From the NCBI GenBank assembly GCA_900766635.1, contig CAAFWA010000235.1:1-19927 (forward strand): 19,927 nt of DNA. Direction: 5' to 3'. This document shows, piece by piece, positions 1-6,037 of this stretch. The DNA is from an uncultured Acinetobacter sp. (GTDB lineage: Bacteria; Pseudomonadota; Gammaproteobacteria; Pseudomonadales; Moraxellaceae). Position 1 is the first letter of the stretch, and each line of letters begins with the position of its first letter. The translations under genes and the position numbers were made by a program. The notes below the pieces were generated by a model, which was not told where the DNA came from, ran no database searches, and was given only the letters and a program-made list of their open reading frames with translations.

Positions 1-359
1 AAAATCGCATCATCTACTATGCAGATTTGCTCTGTCACACTGTGAAAATAGGCAATTAATTGTTTTAAAGTGGGCGTAATTTTACCCGAAATCATTAACT
101 GTGGATGGGTAGATAATAATTCACCCAAACGCTGCATGCCTTGCTGTGCGTCATCGCCATAAATATCCACGATTGGAATCTCTAGAGCTTTGGCTTTTTT
201 AATTAAGGCATTGAGATGATCAAGGAGCTCGCTGTTTTCATGCTGCTGACGTATATCGTGCATCCCCACCACCAACAAGACCGACTGTGCCGATGCCACA
301 GACCATTTGGCGTTTGAGGGTGCAAGTTGAATTTTTTTAGGCATTGGATATGACATCAT
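1..359 (-). CDS. Isochorismatase-like (cysteine hydrolase fold) protein, 5' part only
   Basis: An open frame runs from ATG at 359 to the window edge without a stop (119 codons), so the C-terminal part, where the family's catalytic Cys would lie, is missing. Visible are a first hydrophobic strand (SVLLVVGMHD, about residues 26-35), an amphipathic helix rich in Leu and Lys, a second strand (IPIVDIYGDD) and a segment PQLMISGKITPTLKQLI. This order resembles the isochorismatase-like fold, in which strand 1 normally ends in the catalytic Asp of a VDMQ-type motif and a Lys follows strand 3. Here the Asp position reads Gly while a Lys in SGK is kept, so catalytic competence is uncertain. In-frame ATGs also exist at 356 and 344, and no strong ribosome site separates them. 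The family call is by pattern only; the open frame itself is clear. Confidence 0.45.
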   Translation of the reverse strand, partial: MMSYPMPKKIQLAPSNAKWSVASAQSVLLVVGMHDIRQQHENSELLDHLNALIKKAKALEIPIVDIYGDDAQQGMQRLGELLSTHPQLMISGKITPTLKQLIAYFHSVTEQICIVDDAI

Positions 360-459
360 CACACTCGAGCAATACGTTAGATAACACTATGCTACCTTGA
401 ATTAATTTTTTTTGGTTGAAGATGGAACTAAATTGAGTGTTTTAGCTGCTTAAATCAGC

Positions 460-479
460 AAAAAGCCCAACATCATGAT
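460..479 (-). terminator. Distal arm and U tract of a terminator split by the IS (proximal arm at 1938-1950)
   Basis: With 480-1934 and one GAT copy removed, 466-476 pairs with 1939-1949. CCCA/TGGG pairs, one mismatch follows, then CATCAT/ATGATG, around a 4-base GATT loop. On the minus strand this stem is followed by CTTTTT (465-460), a canonical Rho-independent terminator starting about 11 nt after the stop codon at 1962. The IS now separates the arms by about 1.46 kb, so the hairpin should no longer form efficiently. Reconstruction is by inspection. Confidence 0.6.
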
Positions 480-505
480 CTGACCCCAAAAAGTTGGACT
501 CCAAG

Positions 506-1309
506 TTAGGTAGATTCTAAGGACTGATTTCTGTATTCAACAGGGGTCAGTCCTTTTAATTTAACCTTGATTCGCTCATGGTTGTAATAGTGAATATATT
601 CTTTCACCTTTCGCTCCAATTCATCAACTGATTTAAATTCTTCACCATGGAAACATTCTGATTTTAGTATTCCAAAGAAGCTTTCCATTGCAGCATTATC
701 CAAGCAATTGCCTTTACGTGACATGCTTTGGGTGAGTCCTCGTTCTGCCAGCTGTTGCTGATAATATCGCATCTGATATTGCCATCCTTGGTCTGAATGA
801 ATGAGTGGTTTCTCATTCGATTTCAGCTTATCCATGGACTTCTGCAGCATATCTTTAACCAGTCCAAATATCGGTCTACGCCCTGTTTGAAATGCAATAA
901 TCTCACCATTAAACAAGTCCATGACTGGTGAAAGATAAAGCTTTTCACCTCTAACATTGAACTCAGTGACATCTGTAACCCATTTCTGGTTGGGCCTGTT
1001 TGCCTTAAATTTACGCTGTAAAACATTCTTGGCGATCTTTCCAACTTCGCCTTTGTAAGAACGATATTTCACGGCCCTGATATGTGATTTAAGCTTCATA
1101 GACTGCATTAGGCGTTGTATACACTTATGGTTTACTACCGTGCCTATATTTCTCAATGCAAGTGTAATCCGGCGATATCCATAACGGCCTTTATGGCTGT
1201 GATAGATTGCTTGAATCTGCTGTTTTAGATCAGCGTATTTATCTTCAGATTTTGACTGTTTCTCATGATAAAAATAGGTACTACGTGCCATATGTGCTGC
1301 ACGTAACAC
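506..1309 (-). CDS. IS3-family transposase OrfB (DDE integrase domain)
   Basis: The catalytic half of the transposase. Counted from a GTG at 1309, the DDE residues are D113 (in WVTDVTEF), D173 (in LIHSDQGWQYQ) and E209 (in CLDNAAMESFFG), with 35 residues between the last two, as in the IS3 family. An HTH_21-like region (HSHKGRYGYRRIT) precedes the rve core. The GTG is probably not the real start. The frame is open upstream to the slip site at 1411, adding an Ala/Glu/Lys-rich linker and an ELRKNHPLKYVLRAAH segment typical of IS150 OrfAB. Reading across with one -1 slip gives a 459-residue OrfAB fusion ending at 506. No broken codon or missing catalytic residue is seen. Confidence 0.92.
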   Translation of the reverse strand: MLRAAHMARSTYFYHEKQSKSEDKYADLKQQIQAIYHSHKGRYGYRRITLALRNIGTVVNHKCIQRLMQSMKLKSHIRAVKYRSYKGEVGKIAKNVLQRKFKANRPNQKWVTDVTEFNVRGEKLYLSPVMDLFNGEIIAFQTGRRPIFGLVKDMLQKSMDKLKSNEKPLIHSDQGWQYQMRYYQQQLAERGLTQSMSRKGNCLDNAAMESFFGILKSECFHGEEFKSVDELERKVKEYIHYYNHERIKVKLKGLTPVEYRNQSLEST

Positions 1310-1344
1310 ATACTTTAGAGGATGGTTTTTCCTTAATTCAGATA

Positions 1345-1884
1345 TTAATTCTGCAGTTGTTGCTGTTCTGCTTTTTCCTGTTCTTTCTGCTTCTGAATCA
1401 AGGTTCTCCGCTTTTTTAAATATTCGACCTCCGCTCGCAGATACGCTAACTCTTCAAGTAGTTCCTCTTGGGTTTTATCCTGATCTGCTTTAATCGTTTT
1501 AGCTTTGGGTATCTTGGGCTTTGGCATGCTGTTAAGTTTTCTTCTAGGCTTTGGTTGTAAACCATCTATGCCGTTTTCTTTATATAGTTTCAACCAATTT
1601 CTTAACGTACTTGTTTCTTTAATATGAAAACGTTGCATAGCTTCCCTTAAGGAAACACCTTCATCATGTATTGCTTTGACAACCTGATATTTAAATTCAA
1701 CAGTAAAACTGGTTTTAGCTCTTCGACGTTCCAAGCCTGGCACACCATAAAGTTTAAATGCTTTACTCCATTTTTGAACATCGGATCTGTGAACATTAAA
1801 AAGTTGCCCCGTCACTGAGTCACCGTGACCAGACAGGTAATGTTCAACAACTTTCAATTTGAATTCTTGAGAATATTTAGCCAT
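1345..1884 (-). CDS. IS3-family transposase OrfA (InsJ-like helix-turn-helix protein)
   Basis: 179 residues, close to the size of IS150 OrfA. Two successive helix-turn-helix units are visible: residues about 5-45 (SQEFKLKVVEHYLSG to VQKWSKAFKLYG) and about 60-105 (FKYQVVKAIHDEGVSLREA to LRNWLKLYKENG). A Lys/Pro-rich linker follows, then a heptad Leu segment (LLEELAYLRAEVEYLKK, about 143-159) expected to mediate multimerisation. It should recognise the terminal repeats. The frame carries an A AAA AAG slip site at its codons 156-158 (1411-1417), where a fraction of ribosomes would enter the orfB frame. The start ATG lies 50 bp inside the right end. The product without frameshifting ends at 1345. 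Confidence 0.9.
   Translation of the reverse strand: MAKYSQEFKLKVVEHYLSGHGDSVTGQLFNVHRSDVQKWSKAFKLYGVPGLERRRAKTSFTVEFKYQVVKAIHDEGVSLREAMQRFHIKETSTLRNWLKLYKENGIDGLQPKPRRKLNSMPKPKIPKAKTIKADQDKTQEELLEELAYLRAEVEYLKKRRTLIQKQKEQEKAEQQQLQN
1411..1417 (-). promoter_or_regulatory. Programmed -1 frameshift heptamer A AAA AAG
   Basis: On the minus strand the orfA codons read TTA AAA AAG CGG, so A AAA AAG sits in the exact zero-frame register required for -1 slippage. After the slip the frame reads GCG GAG AAC and stays open through orfB to 506. IS150 and relatives use the same heptamer to make OrfAB. No clear stimulatory stem-loop was identified downstream by eye. Confidence 0.8.
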
Positions 1885-1961
1885 TAAAAAGCACCCTTTA
1901 AATTAGACTGAGAGTGTCCAACTTTCGGGGTGCAGATTATGATGATGGGGTAATGTCTTAT

Positions 1962-2597
1962 TTAAGCAAAGACTTGTGTAACTGCGCTATATAAAATCCA
2001 TAAGATCGCAATTGCCACAACAGGTTCTAATAGTTTTGCCCAAGCAGGTACGGCAGGTACAATAACTTCCGCAACAGAATGATCTTGATGTTGACCCATG
2101 TGATTAAACTCCTTTGATGTCGCATGCAATGATAGCGGTTCTTGTGTGATTGGTTTAGAACCTTGTAACTCTATTAGTCTATTTGTTGACCAAACCCAAT
2201 CATGTGCCTGACCTGATAAATGCTCGATTTGACCTTTAAATAACTCGCGAAAACCCTCAATCCCTAAATGAGCAGTCTCTTCAAGCTGTTTGAGCTCTTG
2301 GAGTTGTAAGGCGACAATTTCAGTTAAAGTGGGTTCTAGCTGATCTTTGTTTAAGGTCGATTGATTATGCACAGAGGTGGTTAAGCGTCTTGCCACCTCT
2401 TGAATATAGAGTTGTTCTTGAGCCAAAATCTCTTGATAGAGCTTGTTTTCATCTTCACGCCATAAGGTAATCAGTTTCCCTAAACACAAGACATTTAATT
2501 CATGTAAATGCTGTTGGCGTGCAGCTTGATGGTTTAAAAGCTGAGGCTTTTGAATCTGAATTTGCTCAGCAAAATAATGTACTAAATCAAAAGCCAT
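1962..2597 (-). CDS. Tail-anchored hypothetical protein downstream of sspB
   Basis: 211 residues, not recognised as a named family. Residues 1-150 are Gln/Leu/Glu-rich and look almost wholly helical, with probable coiled-coil stretches (about 60-75 and 95-115, ALQLQELKQLEETAHLG). The overall look is somewhat phasin-like, but this is an impression only. Residues about 185-207 (WAKLLEPVVAIAILWILYS) form a single C-terminal membrane helix, with a tail of only a few residues, suggesting tail anchoring with the bulk in the cytoplasm. AAGGAG lies 8 nt before the ATG and the gene starts 15 nt after the sspB stop, so it is most likely the third cistron of the sspA-sspB transcript. Its natural terminator appears to be interrupted by the insertion sequence. 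Confidence 0.8.
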   Translation of the reverse strand: MAFDLVHYFAEQIQIQKPQLLNHQAARQQHLHELNVLCLGKLITLWREDENKLYQEILAQEQLYIQEVARRLTTSVHNQSTLNKDQLEPTLTEIVALQLQELKQLEETAHLGIEGFRELFKGQIEHLSGQAHDWVWSTNRLIELQGSKPITQEPLSLHATSKEFNHMGQHQDHSVAEVIVPAVPAWAKLLEPVVAIAILWILYSAVTQVFA

Positions 2598-2612
2598 CAG
2601 TCTCTCCTTGTT

Positions 2613-3035
2613 TTAATCCAAGATGCGTAGGCTTGGTTTTTTCTTAGGTTGCTCTTGTTCTGCTTGAGATTCTACTTGATCTTGTTGAGTTTGAATATCT
2701 GCATATTCACTTGGGTCAAAGAATAAGCCTTGACCATTTTCACGTGCATAAATCCCTAATAAAGCGGCAAAAGGCACATAAATGTCACGTGACACCCCGC
2801 CAAAACGTGCTGAAAAGGTAATTGCATCATTGCTCATATGTAAGGCATGGACTGCGTGTGGCACGATATTGAGCACAATTTGCCCATCTTGTACATGTTC
2901 AGTAGGTACCATAGTGTTGGCAACAGTGGCATCGACTAAAAGATAAGGGGTAAGATGGTTGTCACAAATCCATTCATAAATAGCACGAGCTAAATAAGGA
3001 CGTGTTGGGGTTAAATTCAGTTCTACTTCAGACAT
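2613..3035 (-). CDS. sspB: SspB, ClpXP protease specificity-enhancing factor
   Basis: SspB is the adaptor that binds ssrA-tagged stalled-translation products and hands them to ClpXP. The start at ATG 3035 gives MSEVELNLTPTRPYLARAIYEW, matching the family's N-terminus; an upstream in-frame TTG at 3047 is less likely. The folded domain (about 1-110) holds the expected LTPYLLVDA, IVLNIVPHAVHAL and ITFSARFGG strands. A Gln/Glu-rich flexible linker (about 112-132) follows, then a short C-terminal PSLRILD, corresponding to the ClpX-binding module of E. coli SspB. The length of 140 residues is slightly below E. coli's 165. It starts 17 nt after the sspA stop, the conserved sspA-sspB arrangement. Confidence 0.95.
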   Translation of the reverse strand: MSEVELNLTPTRPYLARAIYEWICDNHLTPYLLVDATVANTMVPTEHVQDGQIVLNIVPHAVHALHMSNDAITFSARFGGVSRDIYVPFAALLGIYARENGQGLFFDPSEYADIQTQQDQVESQAEQEQPKKKPSLRILD

Positions 3036-3052
3036 GATAAAGCTCAATAAAG

Positions 3053-3700
3053 TTAAGGTAATAATTCTTTATAGCGATTTTTTTCCTGCAAGGTCAAAGA
3101 TTGCAAAAATGCAGGACGACTAAAAATACGTTGGCAATACAATTGAATAGGGCGGCAGTGCTGAGCAGGCAACTCAATGCCCATCGCTTTTAAGCGTAAA
3201 AAGATTGGGGCAAGCATACAATCTAAAATACTAAAGCTGTCCGACATAAAATAGGGAAAATGTTGGAACAATGGGGTCAGAGAAATTAGCGTATCACGTA
3301 ATTGTTGTTGCGCTCTTTGCTTGGCAGCAGGATTTAAACTGTCAGGATGACACAGCATCACATCGGCTAAACGTAACCAATCTTGTTCAAAACGCCAAAT
3401 GTATTGACGCTGCTCTGCACGAGGTGCAGGGGCATCGGCATAGAGTTTATTTTGACGATAACGATCATCTAGATATTCAGCAATAATCGTGGTATTAAAG
3501 AGTTTCAGTTCATTTTCAATCAGCATCGGTAATTGATTATAAGGATTTAAGCTCGCCACATCGTCATCACTGGCATCGAGCATAATTAAATGATATTTGA
3601 TTTGTTTTTCTGCCAACACATAACGAATCCAATGGCAACGGAAGTCATCACTGTGGCTGTATAAGGTAATTCCCTGTATAGCTGGGTTTTCCAAGGACAT
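3053..3700 (-). CDS. sspA: SspA, stringent starvation protein A (GST-fold RNA polymerase-associated protein)
   Basis: 215 residues with a glutathione S-transferase layout. The N-terminal thioredoxin-like part is residues about 10-85 (ITLYSHSDDFRCHWIRYVLAEKQI, then NPYNQLPMLIENELKLFNTTIIAEYLDDRY), and an all-helical C-terminal domain follows. SspA family members bind RNA polymerase, help survival in stationary phase and act as anti-sigma70/co-activator factors rather than as transferases. The NPYNQLP and E-LKLFNTTIIAEYLD motifs match the family. It precedes sspB on the same strand. A bidirectional terminator at 3900-3933 separates it from rpsI, so it probably has its own promoter in 3701-3790, where no convincing -35/-10 pair stood out. 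Confidence 0.93.
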   Translation of the reverse strand: MSLENPAIQGITLYSHSDDFRCHWIRYVLAEKQIKYHLIMLDASDDDVASLNPYNQLPMLIENELKLFNTTIIAEYLDDRYRQNKLYADAPAPRAEQRQYIWRFEQDWLRLADVMLCHPDSLNPAAKQRAQQQLRDTLISLTPLFQHFPYFMSDSFSILDCMLAPIFLRLKAMGIELPAQHCRPIQLYCQRIFSRPAFLQSLTLQEKNRYKELLP

Positions 3701-3802
3701 AAACTACTAAGCTAAGATTGAAGAAATTAGGATACTAAAACCTGTGCTAAAAAGCACGTTACTCAGGCCAAGCACAATAAAAAATACCCAAGGAGCATGA
3801 GC

Positions 3803-3898
3803 ATGTTCAATATTATCTTCCTTTTATTCATCCTGATCATTGGCATGATGAATTATTATGTATTACGTGATTTTTGGTGTAGTGATGCATATCAATAA
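3803..3898 (+). CDS. 31-residue single-helix membrane microprotein (hypothetical)
   Basis: A short frame from ATG 3803 to TAA 3896-3898. AAGGAG at 3790-3795 sits 7 nt before this ATG, which chooses it over the in-frame ATG at 3797 that lies 1 nt from the SD. Residues 2-14 are almost purely Phe/Ile/Leu (FNIIFLLFILIIG), followed by MMNYYVLRDFWC and a polar end, so a single membrane helix is expected. It is oriented opposite to both neighbours, between sspA and rpsI, and is followed after 7-10 nt by the hairpin at 3900-3933, which can serve as its terminator. Function is unknown. The strong SD and adjacent terminator support it being a real gene, but coding is not proven. Confidence 0.6.
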   Translation: MFNIIFLLFILIIGMMNYYVLRDFWCSDAYQ

Positions 3899-3899
3899 A

Positions 3900-3933
3900 T
3901 AAAAAAAGCCTTGGAAAATTCCAAGGCTTTTTT
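3900..3933. terminator. Bidirectional Rho-independent terminator (rpsI / 31-residue ORF)
   Basis: Stem GCCTTGGAA (3908-3916) pairs with TTCCAAGGC (3919-3927), with an A tract before and a T tract after, so it can end transcription on both strands. It lies about 20 nt past the rpsI stop on the minus strand and directly after the small plus-strand ORF. Confidence 0.88.
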
Positions 3934-3953
3934 GGTCCGATTCGGTAAACGAA

Positions 3954-4340
3954 TTAACGTTTAGAGAATTGAGGACGTTTACGAGCTTTACGTAAACCAA
4001 GTTTCTTACGTTCAACTTCACGAGCATCACGAGTAACGAAACCAGCTTGACGAAGAGCAGGTTTTAAAGTTTCGTCAGAAGCGATTAATGCACGAGTAAT
4101 ACCGTGACGGATCGCGCCTGCTTGACCACCGATACCACCACCAGAAACAGTGATGTAAAGGTCATATTTGTCAGTCGCTTCTAAAAGCTCAAGCGGTTGG
4201 TTAACAACCATACGAGCAGTCTCACGACCGAAGTATTGTTCTAAAGAACGGTTGTTAATTACGAGTTTACCAGTACCAGCTGATAGGAAAACACGTGCAG
4301 TTGCGGTCTTACGGCGACCTGTACCATAGTTAGTAGCCAT
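3954..4340 (-). CDS. rpsI: 30S ribosomal protein S9
   Basis: 128 residues, full length for bacterial uS9. Recognisable are [15 protein letters not shown] at the N-terminus, the [19 protein letters not shown] segment (about 68-86), and the basic tail ending KRPQFSKR, whose last residues reach the ribosomal P site. AAGGG lies about 9 nt before the ATG. It starts 12 nt after the rplM stop, in the universally conserved rplM-rpsI pair. Confidence 0.98.
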   Translation of the reverse strand: MATNYGTGRRKTATARVFLSAGTGKLVINNRSLEQYFGRETARMVVNQPLELLEATDKYDLYITVSGGGIGGQAGAIRHGITRALIASDETLKPALRQAGFVTRDAREVERKKLGLRKARKRPQFSKR

Positions 4341-4352
4341 GTGCTGTATCCC

Positions 4353-4781
4353 TTAGATGTCCAAAACTTGTGGCTGTTGAGCAGCGTGTGGATGCTCAGT
4401 ACCAGCGTACACTTTCATTTTTTTGATCATTGCATAACCAAGAGGACCTTTTGGTAACATACCTTTAACAGCTTTTTCTAAAACTGCTTCAGGTTTGTGC
4501 GCGATTAACTTTTCAAAGTTAGTTTCGCGGATACCACCAGGGAAACCAGTGTGGCGATAGTATTTCTTATCAAGCGCTTTTTTACCAGTCACTTGAACAT
4601 TTTCAGCATTGATAACAACGATATAGTCGCCAGTGTCAACGTGAGGAGTATAAGAAGTTTTATGCTTACCGCGTAAACGACGAGCGATTTCAGTCGCAAG
4701 ACGACCTAAAGTTTTGCCAGAAGCATCAACAACGTACCAGTCGTGTTGAACTTCAGCTGGCTTAGCGCTGAGAGTTTTCAT
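4353..4781 (-). CDS. rplM: 50S ribosomal protein L13
   Basis: 142 residues, the standard length of uL13. Family signatures include [27 protein letters not shown] (about 16-42), the [22 protein letters not shown] stretch and [10 protein letters not shown]13 is an early-assembly large-subunit protein. It is the first cistron of the rplM-rpsI operon, with a leader of about 55-60 nt carrying a hairpin (4805-4830). In E. coli this operon is repressed by L13 acting on the mRNA leader; whether the same holds here is inference. Confidence 0.98.
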   Translation of the reverse strand: MKTLSAKPAEVQHDWYVVDASGKTLGRLATEIARRLRGKHKTSYTPHVDTGDYIVVINAENVQVTGKKALDKKYYRHTGFPGGIRETNFEKLIAHKPEAVLEKAVKGMLPKGPLGYAMIKKMKVYAGTEHPHAAQQPQVLDI

Positions 4782-4804
4782 TAAACCACTACCTATTATA
4801 GTTG

Positions 4805-4830
4805 GTTTGGACTATGGAATCTGTCCAAAC
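4805..4830 (-). promoter_or_regulatory. Hairpin in the rplM mRNA leader
   Basis: GTTTGGAC (4805-4812) and GTCCAAAC (4823-4830) form a perfect 8-bp stem with a 10-nt loop. Its base is 24 nt upstream of the rplM start codon in the minus-strand transcript predicted from the promoter at 4844-4872. There is no T tract, so it is not a terminator. The position suits a translational or stability element of the L13 operon; this role is inferred. Confidence 0.5.
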
Positions 4831-4843
4831 TAAAGGAGACGCG

Positions 4844-4872
4844 ATTCTATACGAGTTTGTCTAGAATCACAA
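4844..4872 (-). promoter_or_regulatory. rplM: Candidate sigma70 promoter for rplM-rpsI
   Basis: On the minus strand TTGTGA (4872-4867) and TAGAAT (4849-4844) are spaced by 17 nt, predicting initiation near 4837 and a leader of about 55 nt that contains the hairpin. A second -10-like TATAAT overlaps 4796-4801, but it has no good -35 and would leave almost no leader. Confidence 0.5.
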
Positions 4873-5036
4873 TGAAAATTAAAATTTCAAGCGGCATATT
4901 CTATAGCGAAAATGCCTAAAGTGCAAAGAATAATCAAGCCAAACCCAAGGCTTTTTATTGCGATCCATGACATGAGCTTGGGCAAAAGGCAAAAAGCTGC
5001 CTAAAAAGCGGTATATAATGAAGTGTTATTGATCAC
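4873..5036. other. Intergenic region between divergent rplM and pdxA
   Basis: No gene was seen. It holds a weak inverted repeat GGCAT/ATGCC (about 4894-4917), a small AAGCC/GGCTT stem followed by Ts (4936-4956), and an imperfect long-range pairing of CCCAAGGCT (4944-4952) with AGCTTGGG (4975-4982). TATAAT at 5014-5019 is the likely -10 of pdxA, about 25-30 nt before its start codon, but no matching -35 was found. Confidence 0.4.
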
Positions 5037-5048
5037 ATGAGAGCGAAG

Positions 5049-6017
5049 ATGCTGCCTTTATATGTCACCAGCGGTGAAGCTGCAGGAATTGGGCCTGATA
5101 TTTGTTTAAATTTAGCCAATCGTGTCGATGAGCGTCCTCTTGTGATCCTGGCCGATCTTAATATGTTAAAAGCGCGTGCAAAACAGTTAAATTTGGATGT
5201 GCGATTGATTGAATATCAAGGCCAAACTGAGTCATCACTACAAGGGCAACTCTATGTCGAGCATATTGCCTTGGCAGAAGAGGTGGTGTTAGGTCAATTA
5301 AACCCGAATAACTCGGCTTATGTATTAGAACAATTACGTCGTTCGGCTGATTATGCCATGCAAGGTCAAAGTGTTGGGGTTGCCACGGCACCTGTACAAA
5401 AGTCAGTGATAAATGATGCAGGCATTGCGTTTAGTGGGCACACTGAATATTACCAAGAGTTTGCAGGTGTGCCGCGCGTGGTGATGATGCTTGCCACCAA
5501 AAGCTTACGGGTGGCACTTGCGACCACGCATTTACCGTTACGTGCAGTCCCTGATGCCATTACTGCTGAACGCTTGCAGCAAGTGATTGATATTTTAATT
5601 TATGATTTAAAAAGTAAATTTAAGATTCAACAGCCGAAAATTTTAGTCTGTGGGTTAAATCCGCATGCTGGTGAAGATGGTTATTTGGGTACAGAAGAAA
5701 TTGAAGTGATCAATCCTGTGCTTGAAAATTACCGTAAGCAGGGCGTTAATATGAGTTTAAGTTTGCCTGCGGATACCTTATTTACCCCTGAAAATTTAAA
5801 AGATGCTGATGCAGTTTTAGCCATGTATCACGATCAAGGCTTACCTGTGTTAAAATCACAAGGCTTTGGTGAAGCCATTAATATTACCCTCGGCTTACCG
5901 TTTATTCGAACTTCTGTTGATCATGGCACAGCACTCTCCCTTGCAGGCAGTGGACTTGCAAAAAGTTCAAGTTTGCATGTTGCTGTTGATTTAGCCTTAG
6001 ATCTTGCTCGTCACTAA
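5049..6017 (+). CDS. pdxA: PdxA, 4-hydroxythreonine-4-phosphate dehydrogenase
   Basis: PdxA oxidises 4-phosphohydroxy-L-threonine with NAD(P)+ in the DXP-dependent pathway to pyridoxal phosphate. From ATG 5049 (GAGAG about 5 nt upstream) the protein is 322 residues, a normal length; the in-frame ATG at 5037 has no comparable ribosome site. Three His residues at 161, 206 and 261 (THLPL, LNPHAGEDG, MYHDQG) have the same spacing, 45 and 55, as the metal ligands H166, H211 and H266 of E. coli PdxA. The N-terminal loop reads SGEAAGIGPD, with Ala where most homologues have Pro; the substrate loop FSGHTEYY is intact. It heads a pdxA-rsmA-apaH run (20 nt to rsmA), an association also found in enterobacteria. 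Confidence 0.96.
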   Translation: MLPLYVTSGEAAGIGPDICLNLANRVDERPLVILADLNMLKARAKQLNLDVRLIEYQGQTESSLQGQLYVEHIALAEEVVLGQLNPNNSAYVLEQLRRSADYAMQGQSVGVATAPVQKSVINDAGIAFSGHTEYYQEFAGVPRVVMMLATKSLRVALATTHLPLRAVPDAITAERLQQVIDILIYDLKSKFKIQQPKILVCGLNPHAGEDGYLGTEEIEVINPVLENYRKQGVNMSLSLPADTLFTPENLKDADAVLAMYHDQGLPVLKSQGFGEAINITLGLPFIRTSVDHGTALSLAGSGLAKSSSLHVAVDLALDLARH

Positions 6018-6037
6018 TTCACGTTGGAATTTTTTTT

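Larger units (their letters stand above)
480..1934 (-). mobile_element. IS3-family (IS150-type) insertion sequence
   Basis: A complete element of about 1455 bp with two transposase frames read on the minus strand. The ends are inverted repeats: TGACCCCAAAAAGTTGGAC at 481-499 and, on the other strand, TGCACCCCGAAAGTTGGAC ending at 1934, matching at 15 of 19 positions. Placing the left end at 480 gives a 3-bp GAT target duplication (477-479 and 1935-1937), a usual size for IS3 elements. The outer flanks are also mutually complementary (466-476 with 1939-1949), so the exact edges are uncertain by up to about 5 bp. By analogy with IS150 ends (TGTACTGCACCC) the element could instead span 476-1939, without a target duplication. 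Both frames and the DDE triad are intact, so it may be active. Confidence 0.9.

Noticed and set aside
360-459. Promoter for the isochorismatase-like gene
   Set aside because: The stretch is AT-rich, with several -10-like hexamers, but no pair with acceptable spacing and match could be chosen.
3745-3758. GTGCT-AAAA-AGCAC hairpin upstream of sspA
   Set aside because: The stem is only 5 bp with no T tract; too weak to call a terminator or attenuator.
4936-4957. Small AAGCC/GGCTT stem followed by Ts before pdxA, possible sRNA terminator
   Set aside because: The stem is 5 bp with an 8-nt loop, and no plausible plus-strand promoter or transcript precedes it.
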